Assembly: GCA_034508935.3 (NCBI GenBank)
Contig: CM067454.1
Location: forward strand, 34,894,541-34,958,540
Direction: 5' to 3'
Source: Berghia stephanieae
Lineage: Eukaryota > Mollusca > Gastropoda > Nudibranchia > Aeolidiidae
Length of the DNA stretch: 64,000 nt
Numbering within the stretch: the first letter of the stretch is position 1; each line of letters begins with the position of its first letter. Under the pieces are notes generated by a model that was not told the DNA's origin, searched no databases, and worked only from the letters and a program-made list of their open reading frames with translations. Positions 54,795-64,000 of the stretch are shown here, piece after piece. A program made the position numbers and the translations under genes.

Positions 54795-57700
54795 ACAAAT
54801 AATAATTTTCCTCTCACTCAAGTTTGTTTTATATTTTTGTTTTTAAGGTTTTTACTGCACCATTCAAAACGAAGAAAATGGGATACTAAAAACATTCAAG
54901 ATTACAACAACAAAAAACACACGAGAAAATGTAAGACAAATAGGAATAGTTCAAATAGGGAACAGCTGTAGATTCCAAGAGCAAACTATCAGCGTACTTA
55001 GTTTGAGATCACCTAAAAGTATCATCCAGACACAAGCACAGATCTCCACTAGGAGTAAGCATATATGCTTAAAAATCATGATATTGATGTTCAAAACAAA
55101 AAATAAAACAGTACATAACAGATAGATGATATATAAGGAAGAAAACATCATCTCCCAAAACCTGTATCTATACACTTGGCTATTGCCCTCCCAGGACTGC
55201 GGGCAGGGCTAGGACAATATCATTCCAGGACAAAGACAGGAAGCAAGTTAGAAAACAGATATAGGGGACAGAAGATGCAATAAGCACCTCTTTGCCCATT
55301 AGGGGAGGACAAAATACCCCATCCAGGATCTTGCTTCAGCTATTACATCATAAAACACAAAACTATAACACAAACCATACCTAGCAAAACTGTTGTGCAC
55401 TTCCCGTATAGTGTCAGAGTTGCTCAGACTGAGACCTCGATTCTGAGGAGAAAATAAGGTGTTGGAGGATTCTTAGTAGAACAGGGCAATGGCAGAATTC
55501 TTAAATCAAAATTCTACAACAAAAGTATTGATATCGTCTTTTATTTTTTCGTACATGACATGTAATTCTTTGATGTGTGGTCTCCCGAACAACATGATTC
55601 AAAGACTACAAATTTTACTAAATCAAGCCACCAGAAATGTTTTGAGAAAGAAAAAAATGGAATGCATAACACTAATGTTTGTGACTTTGCATTGACTCCC
55701 TGTAAAATTTAGGATATTGTATAAAATAGCAATTTTATGTTATAAATTTTAGAGATTCTGTTGAAACTTTTAAAACTCATATAAAAACACTTTGTTTTTT
55801 ATATATTACATCTCTGATGAGATGATTATTGAATCTGTATCTCATAGTTATCTGTTTTTTATTGTCACATTAACGCATGCACATGTGTGCATGAGTACAT
55901 GAACAGAAACTTATATATTTGGCAAATCGGATCTTTTTGTAATACTAAGGCTCCGACCAGTCATCAAATTTTGCATGGTGTTTACAAACAATTGAAATGA
56001 AGATGGTATACATGTGTATATGAGATTGATTACAACTGGGATTGAACTTGATCCCTTTCCGTGTGAAGCAAGTGCTCTACCAACTGAGCCAACTAGACCT
56101 ATTATTCAACTCACATTAATCATGAACTCAATTTTCTTCATATGATTAATTCTGACATAACGCTCTCTCTTCTTCATATTACTAATTTTTTTTTTAAAAA
56201 TAAAAAAAATAAAGTTTGCTGTCCAATGACCTTTCACATTCACTCACCGCTGGATCCATTTCCTGTGTGAACTCTTTGAAACTGATCAGCGTGTCACCCA
56301 GTTCCACATCTTGGTGTGTACAATTTAGTAGGATACTCAGTAAAGCCTGTGTAGCACAAGCATTGTTGATGACCTGCCACAACCAATCATAAGAAAGTAA
56401 GACAAAACATTAGGCACTGCTACACACTTGACATCTTTTCATAGAGCTATCATGGGACACCCCAGACCTGCCAACCCACCTCAACCATTTGAAAAGATTC
56501 ATCATATTTTTCCAAATATCCAGGAAAAGATTCATCATATTTTTCCAAATATCCAGGAAAAGATTCATCATATTTTTCCAAATATCCAGGAAAAGATTCA
56601 TCATATTTTTCCAAATATCCAGGAAAAGATTCATCATATTTTTCCAAATATCCAGGAAAAGATTCATCATATTTTTCCAAATATTAAGGAAAAGATTCAT
56701 CATATTTTTCCAAATATTAAGGAAAAGATTCATCATATTTTTCCAAATATTAAGGAAAAGATTCATCATATTTTTCCAAATATTAAGGAAAAGATTCATC
56801 ATATTTTTCCAAATATTAAGGAAAAGATTCATCATATTTTCAAATATTAAGGAAAAGATTCATCATATTTTTCCAAATATCCAGGAAAAGATTTATATCA
56901 TATTTTTCAAAATATCAAAGAAAAGATTAATCATATTTTTCCAAATATAGGAAAAGATTTATCATATTTTCCCAAATATCCAGGAAAAGATTGATCATAT
57001 TTTTCCAAATATCAAGGAAAAGATTGATCATATTTTTCCAAATATAGGAAAAGATGAATCATATTATCCAAAATATCCAGGAAAAGATTTATCAAATTTT
57101 TCCAAAGATCCAGGAAAAGATTTATATCATAATTTTCAAAATATCCAGGAAAAGATTTATATCATATTTTTCAAAATATCCATGAAGATTTATCATATTT
57201 TCACACCAAAAATCATATTTTAAACACGTGCAGCCACATAAAATTTTTAATTTAACATTCACTGGATTTATGGAGACTAGCCAGTAGAGTTTGTAGGAAA
57301 AAGGGGGAAAATTCTAAAAGTGGAATAGTTGAAGGTCATTAAAAGTTGTCTCCTCCTAGATGAGAATCTGAGAAGCCAGACAGATGATTGTCATTGGAAT
57401 GGCAGAATTTTCCGCATTACGCGAAATTTTTATTCTCTACTTTCTTCTGGCACTTTCCTATTCACTTCAATTCATGTTATTATCAACATAAGTGCCTGCT
57501 CCAGAGGCTCCTACCCCCAATAGCCCCAAAACGGAATCATAGTACATAAAAAGCGGAATTTGAGACCAAAAAGTGGAATCAACTTACTAGAAGCCTACTC
57601 AATAATACTACCGATTGGAGCCAACATATAATATTACTAGGTCATTTACCTCACATTTAGGAGCCAACAATAATAATAATACTTCGGTCATTGACTCCCC

Positions 57701-60700
57701 CCACCCCCTCCTAAAATATAACATTATCTGACATCAACTGCACGGAATATGAAGGGAATAGTCAGACACACAAAATGTGTGTTGATTGACCATAGGAGAT
57801 GATGACGAAATAAACCATAGCTAACATTTTAAAATTATTTTTCTTGATTGAGAAGCGGAATTTTTGCCTTGAAAGCGGAATCGCGGGATGTAGCCCAATT
57901 AAGCAGAATGATTCCGCGAAAAGCGGAAGGGTAGGAGCCTCTGCTGCTCCACTCACTTTTCTGAACACATAACAAAGAGATGATTTACAAGGGAAATAAA
58001 ATTCATCTCCCAAAACTATAACTATACATTGGATTGTTTCCCTCTCAAATTTTTGATATAGTTTTAGCTAAAAGAACTTCACCAGTATAGGAAGTTGGTC
58101 CGAGTTACCTGAGAAGCAAAGAAGATTTTCTCCAGTCTGCTGTCCTGGACGACAGTTCCGTCTGTTTCAACATCCGGTGTCCACTTGAACAAGAAGATGA
58201 GACCATGGACAGGCCTGAATTTTTAAAAAATTAAAGATGAAAAAAAAAAAGTTTTTTAAAATGAAGGAATCATTCAAAATACAATCTATATTACCCAGCA
58301 CATTACATGTCAATATTTTGAAGTGAACCAGAAGATGAAAATTAATTAAAAGACATATTTTAGATTTTTTTTTTAAATTCTATAATCAGGGTTGCTGATT
58401 TTCCGTATATTTATGGAATTCAGTAAGCTAGAAAATCTAACAGTAACAGTATTATCAAATAACTGGACGAACCGAAGTGCAATCTCAACAGAGGCTCTAA
58501 CCCCATTAGCCCCAAAGAAAAATCAGAAGACATAAAAAGCGCAATTACAGTATTCCCTTGGAATAGACCCTAGAGACAAATTCCCCTATGGGATGAAAAA
58601 AGGGAATTTTATTTATTTTATTTTGTATTTACGACGCATTGTAATTGAACACAGAGGAATGCATAGTGTCATCGGTCACAAGTCACTAGACCAGTGGTCC
58701 TCTAACTGGGATCTCAGCAAACTCATTTCATGGGAACACAATAAAAAAATTCAAATTTATTATCGTTACATTGTTTGAATGAAATCGGCTTCTGTAAAAG
58801 AAGTGCGGCAGACTTCATCACGCACCAGCTGATAATTATTTAGATAATTATGGCGCTTTTTTACTTCCGAATAATGTAAATATTAATTAATCTATTTGTT
58901 TTGCAATCTTTTCAATTTTCAATTTATAGTGACAGTTTTAACCATTTTACAGTGTTGAAATTATTCATATATATTGCGGTTCTGGTTGTGGAACTGCTCC
59001 TTGTTTATATATACATCATATTTCCTTTATCTTTTTATTTTATGTGTAAATTATAACACGTCTATACAAAAAATGTCCTTTTTGGGTTGCAATAAAGTAT
59101 TATTATTATTATTATATTATTATAATCCAAACCCTAATAGGGGACTGCTGATTGTAATTTCTAAAAAGTTTGAGAACCGCTGCATCAGACCACAAGAACA
59201 CACAAATTATCCATTATATTTAGTCAAGGACATAACATTTCGGCAACATTATAATTGATACATTAAGTCTTTAAAGATATTTTTAAAATCCCAATGATTC
59301 ACTTTCTACTCACTTCAATTCTTGAAAGATCTCTGAATCCAGACTCCAAATTTCTTCAACTTGTGCTCCTCGACATCCTGAAACATATAAATGTCAATGA
59401 CATAGAGACATAAACATAATCATAGTAAAATCTATATTCGCAGAAAACACCAATGGAATTCAGATCCCTCAAAAAATATCATACAGAGCATGAAAATTTC
59501 CAACAATGTTTGAAATACAGTACTAGTCACTTAATCGGAACAGATTCTTCAAAACATTTTTTTATTCATTAAAGAAATTTTGACTCGATTTGATTCTCAT
59601 TCTCCATTCTTGTTCAGAGGTCATGAGATTGGTTCCAAAAATTAAGCTATCCTGACATTCTAATGTAGCAAAACCTCTTTCAATAATCTGACTGTCATGG
59701 TTTACTGTTTAGAGCTAGTTCTATTTGTCACTTTATGTTTCTAACTGATCTGTGTCTGTACTGTATTGTCTAACTCTTTGTGTTTTAATTTCTTTCCAGA
59801 TCATGTCAATTTAAATGTTGAATAAAGCCTATATTTTGCATGGCAATCATTCCAGCTACTTTCTAGATTCACAACACTGACACCTGGTAAAAGTTATTAT
59901 AACTGCTCTCTGGAAAAAGAATCTACATAACAATGGAGTCATTTATTAGAGATGGCAATCTCAAAACTCCAGGTTTTATCAGTATTCACAAACTTTGGAT
60001 TGTTTTGATTGAAAAAGTTGGTTTTACGTACAATGCAGCCTCTCCATAATGACATCATTGGGACCAGAAAAAAATGTCGTTATAATACAACAACCAGAAA
60101 TAGCTTGGGGGCGGAGGGGAGTATGTTTACTTAACTATGGTTGTCTTTCTCCAACCCTCTGCAGTGGTGGTGTTGATGACTATAAGGATAATGATGATGG
60201 TGGTGGTGGTTGCTGCAACTCGGTTTAACACAACTTTCGGTTAATCGCAAAATTTCCCAATTAATTCTATATAAAAGTCATTGATAATTGCAACAAACTT
60301 CGGTTAATCGCAACAAATTTTTGCCCTCAACAAGTGGTAAATTCAAGAAATCAATCAAACAAAATATCATGATTAAATTTCATCATGGAAGAAATCGTGA
60401 CAGGTTGAAAAATCGAGAGTGAGTGGGATTTAATGCTACATTAGTGTGTCGTCACTCTATTATAAACAAAAGAGGGTGTGGCTTTGCAGTACGGGTTTGT
60501 GATGTCATCTGTGGCCATTAAATAGGGGGCAAGGGGGCTGGGTATAGTTTTTACAACAGATAGACAATGACAGTTGTAAAGAGATATCCTTTGTTTTGGG
60601 ATTGACAACTGTGCTTTGTGACCAACGAGTTTGGTGAGAGCTTATAGTCTCTCATCACGGCTAATCTCTTTGACTCATTTTAAAATGTTGAGAATAAAAA

Positions 60701-61064
60701 AGTGAAAGTTAATCAAATCTGAATAGGATGTCGACTTGCATCAAAGCTGCTTTTGCTTGAAAAAATATATACAGGGCTGCCATATGGTTTTTCTTATTGC
60801 TCAGTATGTGGTAGACTAAGAACAATGTTTACAACAACTGGTTTGAGTATACCATATATGTGTTAAATGTTGCGATAGTGGACTGGAAACTGAACTTCGG
60901 TTAATCGCAACATTTATTATGATCCCAAGGTGTTGCAATTATCCGGAGTGGACTGTAGTAGTTATGATGATGTAGTAGTAGAGGTAGTTTATTGATGCTA
61001 ACTTCTATTATTTGCTGAAGTAGGGGCACTGCTGAGATATTAGTTGATCAATGACGAGAGTGTA

Positions 61065-61095
<31 letters not shown>

Positions 61096-61097
61096 AG

Positions 61098-61139
<42 letters not shown>

Positions 61140-62494
61140 CTGGAACATTATAAAATATATTTAACTGTAAATAATACAATAAACGGGGATGGAACTATTC
61201 TCATTAAAGTTCATTAAATGAAGTAAATTAAAGTAATCTGACATATAAGCTGATAGGTATCAAGATGTGAACGATTGGAGAGGTTGGGTCGGGGAAATTT
61301 TCATGGATTGGATTGGGGTAACCAAAAACAAAACAAAACACGATCTTGTCAAGTTCCAGACTTGAAGGAAAAGTTGAAACGTTCAAAATCTCAAGTCACA
61401 CAAAATGGTTCAATCATCCCTCCGCATCTTTCCTGCTCAAACTAACACACTCTATTCATTCAACTTCAAACCACACGACAACACGTCATTTTGAACAGAA
61501 AATACAGCATTGTGTTCAGTGAGGGGACGGCTAATTTTCAGAGTACTACTGCGAATAAGCAGGAGGCCTTCCGAAAGCTCCTACATCCTCAGTATTCTTG
61601 TTCTAGTAGGGGGTTTGGGAGGGAGGAAACATTGTTTATAATGTTCTAGTGGGGGGTTTGGGGAGGGGGAGACTTTTTATTTTTTTTTTAAAGTTTCAAA
61701 TGTCGTGAACGGATTTCTCAATCTAGTTCACGATATGTAAAATAAGGAAAAAAGTTAAGAAAAAGTCTCCACCAAAGTGGGCATTCTCCAAATATGTAAA
61801 GGACATATATGGGCGGTTAAAAAATGCCATGTATCAAGGCATTACGAGAATATCCGGGAATGTCCATCCGGTGCCGGTAATATAAAATCAGTCAACACTT
61901 GACTTAGTTTCAATCAACAATCCATAATGAGTTTCGAAGTAAGAAGAGCTTGGGAAATGAATGCAACCCGTTTTTATACCCAATGTGACGTCACAAACTC
62001 ATGGAAGAAATAACACATAACAGTGAATTGAACTCACAATGACACCCAACAGGTTACCCAATATGAAAACAATTCACAATTCACATTCACAACTCAAAAT
62101 AGCCAAACAACAACAAACATAAACAACAATAACTACGTCCCCACACCCCCTCCCAAACCCCCTACCAGAACATTATAAAAAACAAGAATACTGGGGATGT
62201 AGGAGCTTTCGGAAGGCCTCCCGAATAAGCACTTCCAAAAACTAAAAAAATCTGGTCACAGCCGATAGCTCATTTATCGGGTTGTCGCTGGAGCTGGAGT
62301 GCCAAGGCCAAGGAGGCGTTTACCACAAAGTACCTACTTTTTAGCCAATCTCCTGGGTATAGCATATGATGCATCTTACAATGAATTATATTAGTTTTAA
62401 AAACGGTATATATCAATTTACCAAAGCCTTTAATTAATTCTGTGAATACACCAGGATCGCTTTCGATCAGGCACCAATCGCCGGCAGAACCCAT
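48423..62494 (-). CDS. UCHL5: Ubiquitin carboxyl-terminal hydrolase isozyme L5 (UCHL5/UCH37), ten coding exons, complete
   Basis: Exons on the minus strand are 62494-62422, 59377-59314, 58214-58109, 56373-56248, 55442-55381, 54012-53882, 52610-52544, 51406-51214, 50540-50442 and 48485-48423. All borders are GT-AG and all phases agree. The product is 327 residues, close to the 329 of human UCHL5. The peptidase C12 domain spans about residues 5-225 with oxyanion Gln81, nucleophile Cys87 (NNACATQA), His163 (DVFHFVSY) and Asp178 (GRLYELDGL). A coiled region and the ULD ([17 protein letters not shown]) follow, then a Lys/Glu-rich end. In known species the enzyme removes ubiquitin at the 19S proteasome, recruited and activated through RPN13 (ADRM1), and is held inactive in INO80 by NFRKB. 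The start at 62494 matches the MxGxAGxWCL beginning of the family; an in-frame Met lies 14 codons upstream. Confidence 0.97.
48609..49338. mobile_element. Family T inverted-repeat element carrying a family R insertion, in UCHL5 intron 9
   Basis: Left end TGTGACCCACCATCTCAAAA CGGTATT and right end AATACCGATTTGAGACCATG GGTCACA are inverted. Between them lies family R at 48747-49236 in minus orientation. Confidence 0.65.
48747..49236 (-). mobile_element. 520-bp repeat (family R)
   Basis: Tail TGTTTGTTTTTAAGGGTTTT and end GGAGGTCAGGAACCCTACCC, within UCHL5 intron 9, in the sense orientation relative to that gene. Confidence 0.85.
49339..50440. other. Rest of UCHL5 intron 9
   Basis: Unique AT-rich sequence; no further feature supported. 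Confidence 0.4.
50442..50540 (-). CDS. UCHL5: UCHL5 exon 9 (ULD)
   Basis: 33 codons, phase 0 at both ends: [19 protein letters not shown], then [14 protein letters not shown]. This is the UCHL5-like domain that binds RPN13/NFRKB DEUBAD in known orthologues. Confidence 0.96.
50654..50980 (+). mobile_element. 5S rRNA-derived SINE (SINE3-like), in UCHL5 intron 8
   Basis: TCTCGTCTTGTCACAAAAGT, CAAGCGATGTTAAACATGGT, CAGTGGCCAGATTGGTGACA matches the 5S rRNA stretch around TCTCGTCTGATC, AAGCTAAGCAGGG and TGGTTAGTACTTGGATGG in order. A CORE-like middle (GGCACTTAACAC ... GACTACCTGGC) and the end TTCTATATAAATGTTC follow. Antisense to UCHL5. Confidence 0.7.
51003..51022. repeat. Oligo-dC run
   Basis: About 16 C in a row, right after the 5S-derived SINE. 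Confidence 0.9.
51214..51406 (-). CDS. UCHL5: UCHL5 exon 8
   Basis: 64 codons starting [18 protein letters not shown], then a charged helical linker ([32 protein letters not shown]) that joins the catalytic domain to the ULD. Confidence 0.95.
52329..52440. repeat. (AAT)n/(AAG)n microsatellite in UCHL5 intron 7
   Basis: (ATA)n, about 28 bp of (AAG)n, then (ATA)n, ending about 100 bp from exon 7. Confidence 0.95.
52544..52610 (-). CDS. UCHL5: UCHL5 exon 7
   Basis: 67-nt exon encoding [20 protein letters not shown] and Q, with split codons at both ends (G/GT and AA/G). It closes the C12 fold. Confidence 0.95.
52640..52795 (+). mobile_element. Single unit of the element seen as a foldback pair at 19004-19298
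   Basis: Shares TGGAAAGTAAGTGGAGCAGA, ACAAGAAATGAATTGATTCG, GTGCCAGAAGACAAGAGAGA and the tRNA-like end AAACCCAGGACCTGACTGTC. A third partial unit lies at 57395-57500 in reverse. Confidence 0.6.
53430..53522 (+). mobile_element. Tail-only copy of the (GA)n-core-(TTA)n repeat
   Basis: AACCAAATGACAAATTGCCA and GGGGACAATAGAGATATATT, then (TTA)n. No (GA)n at its 5' side. Confidence 0.6.
53695..53770 (-). mobile_element. tRNA-Leu/Ser-like SINE head
   Basis: Minus strand CTGGGTTCAAGCCCTGATTC (box B) after GGTAGTCATAGCATTGCATT; same family as the duplicated heads at 4283-4802. Confidence 0.5.
53882..54012 (-). CDS. UCHL5: UCHL5 exon 6 (catalytic His and Asp)
   Basis: Encodes [20 protein letters not shown] with His163, then [20 protein letters not shown] with Asp178. 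Entered in phase 2 and left in phase 1. Confidence 0.96.
54728..54796. repeat. (TAAA)n microsatellite
   Basis: About 65 bp with one interruption, in UCHL5 intron 5. Confidence 0.95.
54832..55328 (-). mobile_element. 520-bp repeat (family R) in UCHL5 intron 5
   Basis: From TTTGTTTTTAAGGTTTTTAC to the GGATGGGG end on the minus strand. It ends about 50 bp before exon 5. Confidence 0.8.
55381..55442 (-). CDS. UCHL5: UCHL5 exon 5
   Basis: Encodes [20 protein letters not shown], part of the active-site crossover loop region. Acceptor TCTCCTCAG, donor AG/GTATGG (phase 2). Confidence 0.95.
55490..55765 (+). pseudogene. LINE ORF2 reverse-transcriptase C-terminal fragment in UCHL5 intron 4
   Basis: Reads [20 protein letters not shown] and [16 protein letters not shown], then after one stop [17 protein letters not shown]. 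This is the SRLDYCNSLLYGLP ... QNxAAR ... LHWLPVxxRIxFK signature of CR1/L2-type elements. Antisense to UCHL5. Confidence 0.82.
56026..56105 (-). mobile_element. SINE family B head fragment
   Basis: Minus strand TTGGCTCAGTTGGTAGAGCA and CTTGCTTCACACGGAAAGGG, 5' end only. Confidence 0.6.
56248..56373 (-). CDS. UCHL5: UCHL5 exon 4 (catalytic Cys)
   Basis: 42 codons, phase 0 at both ends. [20 protein letters not shown] carries the nucleophile Cys87. The exon ends EMDPA before GTGAGT. Confidence 0.96.
56485..57200. repeat. 33-bp minisatellite in UCHL5 intron 3
   Basis: About 20 units of GAAAAGATTCATCATATTTT TCCAAATATCCAG. The first eleven are regular and split into two blocks (CCAGG, then TAAGG); the rest are increasingly degenerate with 27-35 bp spacing. 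It starts about 110 bp upstream of exon 4 in the direction of transcription. Confidence 0.93.
57962..58047 (-). mobile_element. Family R internal scrap
   Basis: AACAAAGAGATGATTTACAA and CATCTCCCAAAACTATAACT, ending TTTCCCTCTC; 62 bp before exon 3. Confidence 0.7.
58109..58214 (-). CDS. UCHL5: UCHL5 exon 3
   Basis: Encodes [11 protein letters not shown], then [20 protein letters not shown] and FASQ/GTAACT. The closing Gln is the oxyanion-hole residue (Q81). Confidence 0.95.
58692..59182. mobile_element. hAT-like nonautonomous element in UCHL5 intron 2
   Basis: Terminal inverted repeats CAGTGGTCCTCTAACT and AGTTTGAGAACCGCTG match the CAGTGGTTCTCAAACT ends of hAT elements. The flanking 8-mers CACTAGAC and CATCAGAC agree at six of eight positions. 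The inside holds a LINE-like 3' tail (GGTTGCAATAAAG plus (TTA)n at 59085-59122). Confidence 0.75.
59314..59377 (-). CDS. UCHL5: UCHL5 exon 2
   Basis: Acceptor TATATGTTTCAG, donor AA/GTGAGT, entered in phase 1 and left in phase 2. Encodes [20 protein letters not shown], the ubiquitin-contacting N-terminal lobe of the family. Confidence 0.95.
60030..60105 (+). mobile_element. pogo/Tigger-like end fragment
   Basis: GCAGCCTCTCCATAATGACA and ATGTCGTTATAATAC resemble the CCTCxxTATAACGA beginnings of pogo-type elements. No partner end seen. Confidence 0.4.
60208..60957. mobile_element. pogo/Tigger-like nonautonomous element in UCHL5 intron 1
   Basis: The right end TGCAATTATCCGGAGTGGAC TGTA, read in reverse, is CAGTCCACTCCGGATAATTG. 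The left end CTGCAACTCGGTTTAACAC is a degenerate partner. Subterminal TTCGGTTAATCGCAA repeats occur at both sides. Confidence 0.55.
61066..61135. repeat. (TG)n-(AG)n microsatellite
   Basis: TGTG tract followed by about 55 bp of (AG)n with two interruptions. Confidence 0.95.
61562..62221. mobile_element. 660-bp TIR element with perfect 10-bp target-site duplication (Mutator-like) in UCHL5 intron 1
   Basis: CGAATAAGCA stands at 61552-61561 and again at 62222-62231. Between them GGAGGCCTTCCGAAAGCTCC on the left is perfectly inverted on the right (GGAGCTTTCGGAAGGCCTCC), and the match continues for about 40 bp, then more loosely through GGGGGTTTGGGAGG motifs. No transposase. A 10-bp duplication with long ends suggests the Mutator/MULE group. 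Confidence 0.85.
62422..62494 (-). CDS. UCHL5: UCHL5 exon 1
   Basis: Encodes [20 protein letters not shown] and IKGF, then G/GTAAAT (phase 1). This is the start of the C12 peptidase domain. Upstream on the minus strand lie an in-frame Met (62536), a CRE-like GACGTCA (62514-62520) and an ETS-like CAGGAAAT. Confidence 0.95.
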
Positions 62495-63420
62495 GATGAT
62501 AATTTGACGTCTGTTTTGATTTTGCTGCAAATGCAAAGTAACAATTTCCTGTTTGGAAAAGTCAAATTATGGATCATGTACATATATCTGATAACGGAAT
62601 AAAAATGAAAAAGAAATGATTTTGTGAATTTGTGTTATTTTTATTTGACAAAAGTTCAAAACTGTGTAAAAAAAATTTTGTACACATCATCTGCTTTAAT
62701 TTTTATTTGAATTCAATATTGAATCATGCCGTTCGTGCAAAACATTGGTCACCAATCATTCTTTTTAGTTTATTCGTAACTATTGACTACAATATCACAC
62801 ATTCATTACAAGGGCTGGTCATTATTTAGTAATGTTTTTTTATTATATTGTAATCGTGATATACTTGGGGAAAAGACAAGCTCTGCATTCACATTTCCTT
62901 TTAATATTTACATTAAATATTATGTCGATAGAAAAGAACTTGAATTCCATGGACTTTTCAAACTGTTTTAAATTCGTTATCAACGCTGATAATTCATAAC
63001 TCGATCAATATTCCATTCCCTAGATAATTTCATATCCCTCTAAAAATATTCGATACTTCATATTTATACCCATTTGACATCTTTGTTACTTCTTCCGGTG
63101 TAAACAGTTTTGTGTGGTTATAACATTCCCCGGTTTAACAACTACTCGAAAAACTTGTAACAGATTCAGTTCTTCATGCCTATTTCACAAAACATTAATG
63201 AGGCCGGTGAGTAATTTTGAAATTGATTCAAAGGACGTATGATGCTGTCCTGACTGGCTTGACTCTCCAGCCACTTATTACTATTGACTCAGATTCACTC
63301 TCACGCCACGCAGGAACAGGGAGTATCAACTGCAACTAATCTTTGGAGGGCACATCTCTCCGAAATTGATTTATGAAATTTAGAATCAGCAGTCTATACT
63401 TCCAGCCACTGTAACATCCT
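62495..63420. other. Upstream flank of UCHL5
   Basis: Contains the 5' UTR and promoter region. Visible sites on the minus strand are a CRE-like GACGTCA at 62514-62520 and an ETS-like CAGGAAAT. No TATA box at a convincing distance. No second gene recognised. Confidence 0.4.
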
Positions 63421-63426
63421 TGCCCT

Positions 63427-63456
63427 TACCCCCGCCCCCCCCCCCCCCCCCCCCCC
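63427..63456. repeat. Oligo-dC run
   Basis: More than 20 C, one interruption. Confidence 0.9.
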
Positions 63457-63599
63457 CTCCACCCCGACTTATCTCAATCTGCAGGTCTGATAACCAAATT
63501 GTTATATCTATAGTCCCATTGTTGCAGTTGTAATTGGGGGTGATGTTGTGATACTAAGCTGAGGACTGCAAAAGTAATTAACAAGAATGAATATAACAG

Positions 63600-64000
63600 T
63601 AGCAGCTTCAAAAAAGGAGAAAAATGCCTATCACGGAACGTTTTGGACTCAAAACCTTTCTTCATCCAACAACAAAAAATAATTACAACATAAATCCATT
63701 AGTACTTAAAAACCCAGATCGACGGCAGAGAAAAAATGAGCATGTGAAAAGATCCTGGAATGTAAACAATAGAATGCATTTGCTTGGTAACCAAGGGTGA
63801 GCTGAATAGAGCTGAATATAAAACTCTGTATAAGGTTTAGTGGGTTAAATAATATGACGAAAAGAATAAAATTTGTGTCAAGTATATTAGTTGTTATAAA
63901 TCCAATAATGTGGTGAGAATAATAATCCAGAAGTATGAAGAATTAACACTGATCCATTTGAAATGTTGATAGTAATCATGAATATGAGCTAAGCTTTAGA
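63600..64000. other. Intergenic end of the window
   Basis: One repeat arm (ACGGAACGTTTTGGACTCAA, CTTTCTTCATCC) shared with 23890-23960. Otherwise nothing recognised. Confidence 0.4.

Noticed and set aside
56410-56950. Frames of 140-150 codons on both strands of the 33-bp array
   Set aside because: Period of 11 codons without stops; lies inside a UCHL5 intron.

Overview
The window is animal nuclear DNA, AT-rich, with long introns, GT-AG splice sites, CORE-type SINEs and many simple repeats. A metazoan UCHL5 orthologue together with tRNA- and 5S-derived SINEs points to an invertebrate, probably a deuterostome or a lophotrochozoan. The sequence alone does not fix the phylum. Two protein-coding genes can be supported exon by exon. 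Almost everything else is repeats.

Gene 1 (+ strand, about 4002-20988) is an unrecognised immunoglobulin-superfamily membrane receptor. Eight exons with consistent phases encode a V-like domain split over two exons, a C2-like domain split over two exons, a transmembrane segment, and a cytoplasmic tail of about 170 residues. The tail contains a 51-residue block that is almost entirely Asp/Glu. No signal-peptide exon was found, so the 5' end lies either before the window or in an exon I could not see. The V-like domain lacks both canonical cysteines.

Gene 2 (- strand, 62494-48423) is UCHL5/UCH37, the proteasome- and INO80-associated deubiquitinase. Ten coding exons join in perfect phase to 327 residues. 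The catalytic residues Q81, C87, H163 and D178 are all present, as are the C-terminal ULD and a KEKE-like tail.

Layout. 1-1290: decayed LINE (- strand) with a second LINE 3' end inside it. 1467-3646: giant inverted repeat whose arms share a 477-nt core that looks identical. 4-21 kb: gene 1, with introns full of SINEs, foldback elements and minisatellites. 21-48 kb: intergenic repeat desert, with a decayed mariner, LINE scraps, many copies of a roughly 520-bp retroposon, TTAA foldback MITEs and a 66-bp minisatellite. 48.4-62.5 kb: gene 2, whose introns carry a 5S-derived SINE, a 33-bp minisatellite, a hAT-like element, a pogo-like element and a 660-bp element with a perfect 10-bp target-site duplication. 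62.5-64 kb: upstream flank of gene 2.

The strongest unexplained signals are the palindrome at 1467-3646, the dispersed inverted-repeat family with the end GTGACCCATCATCTC (several copies abut minisatellites, and one matches the splice acceptor of gene 1), and several SINE families with different heads that share a CORE-like middle. No operon, CRISPR array or functional RNA gene was seen.
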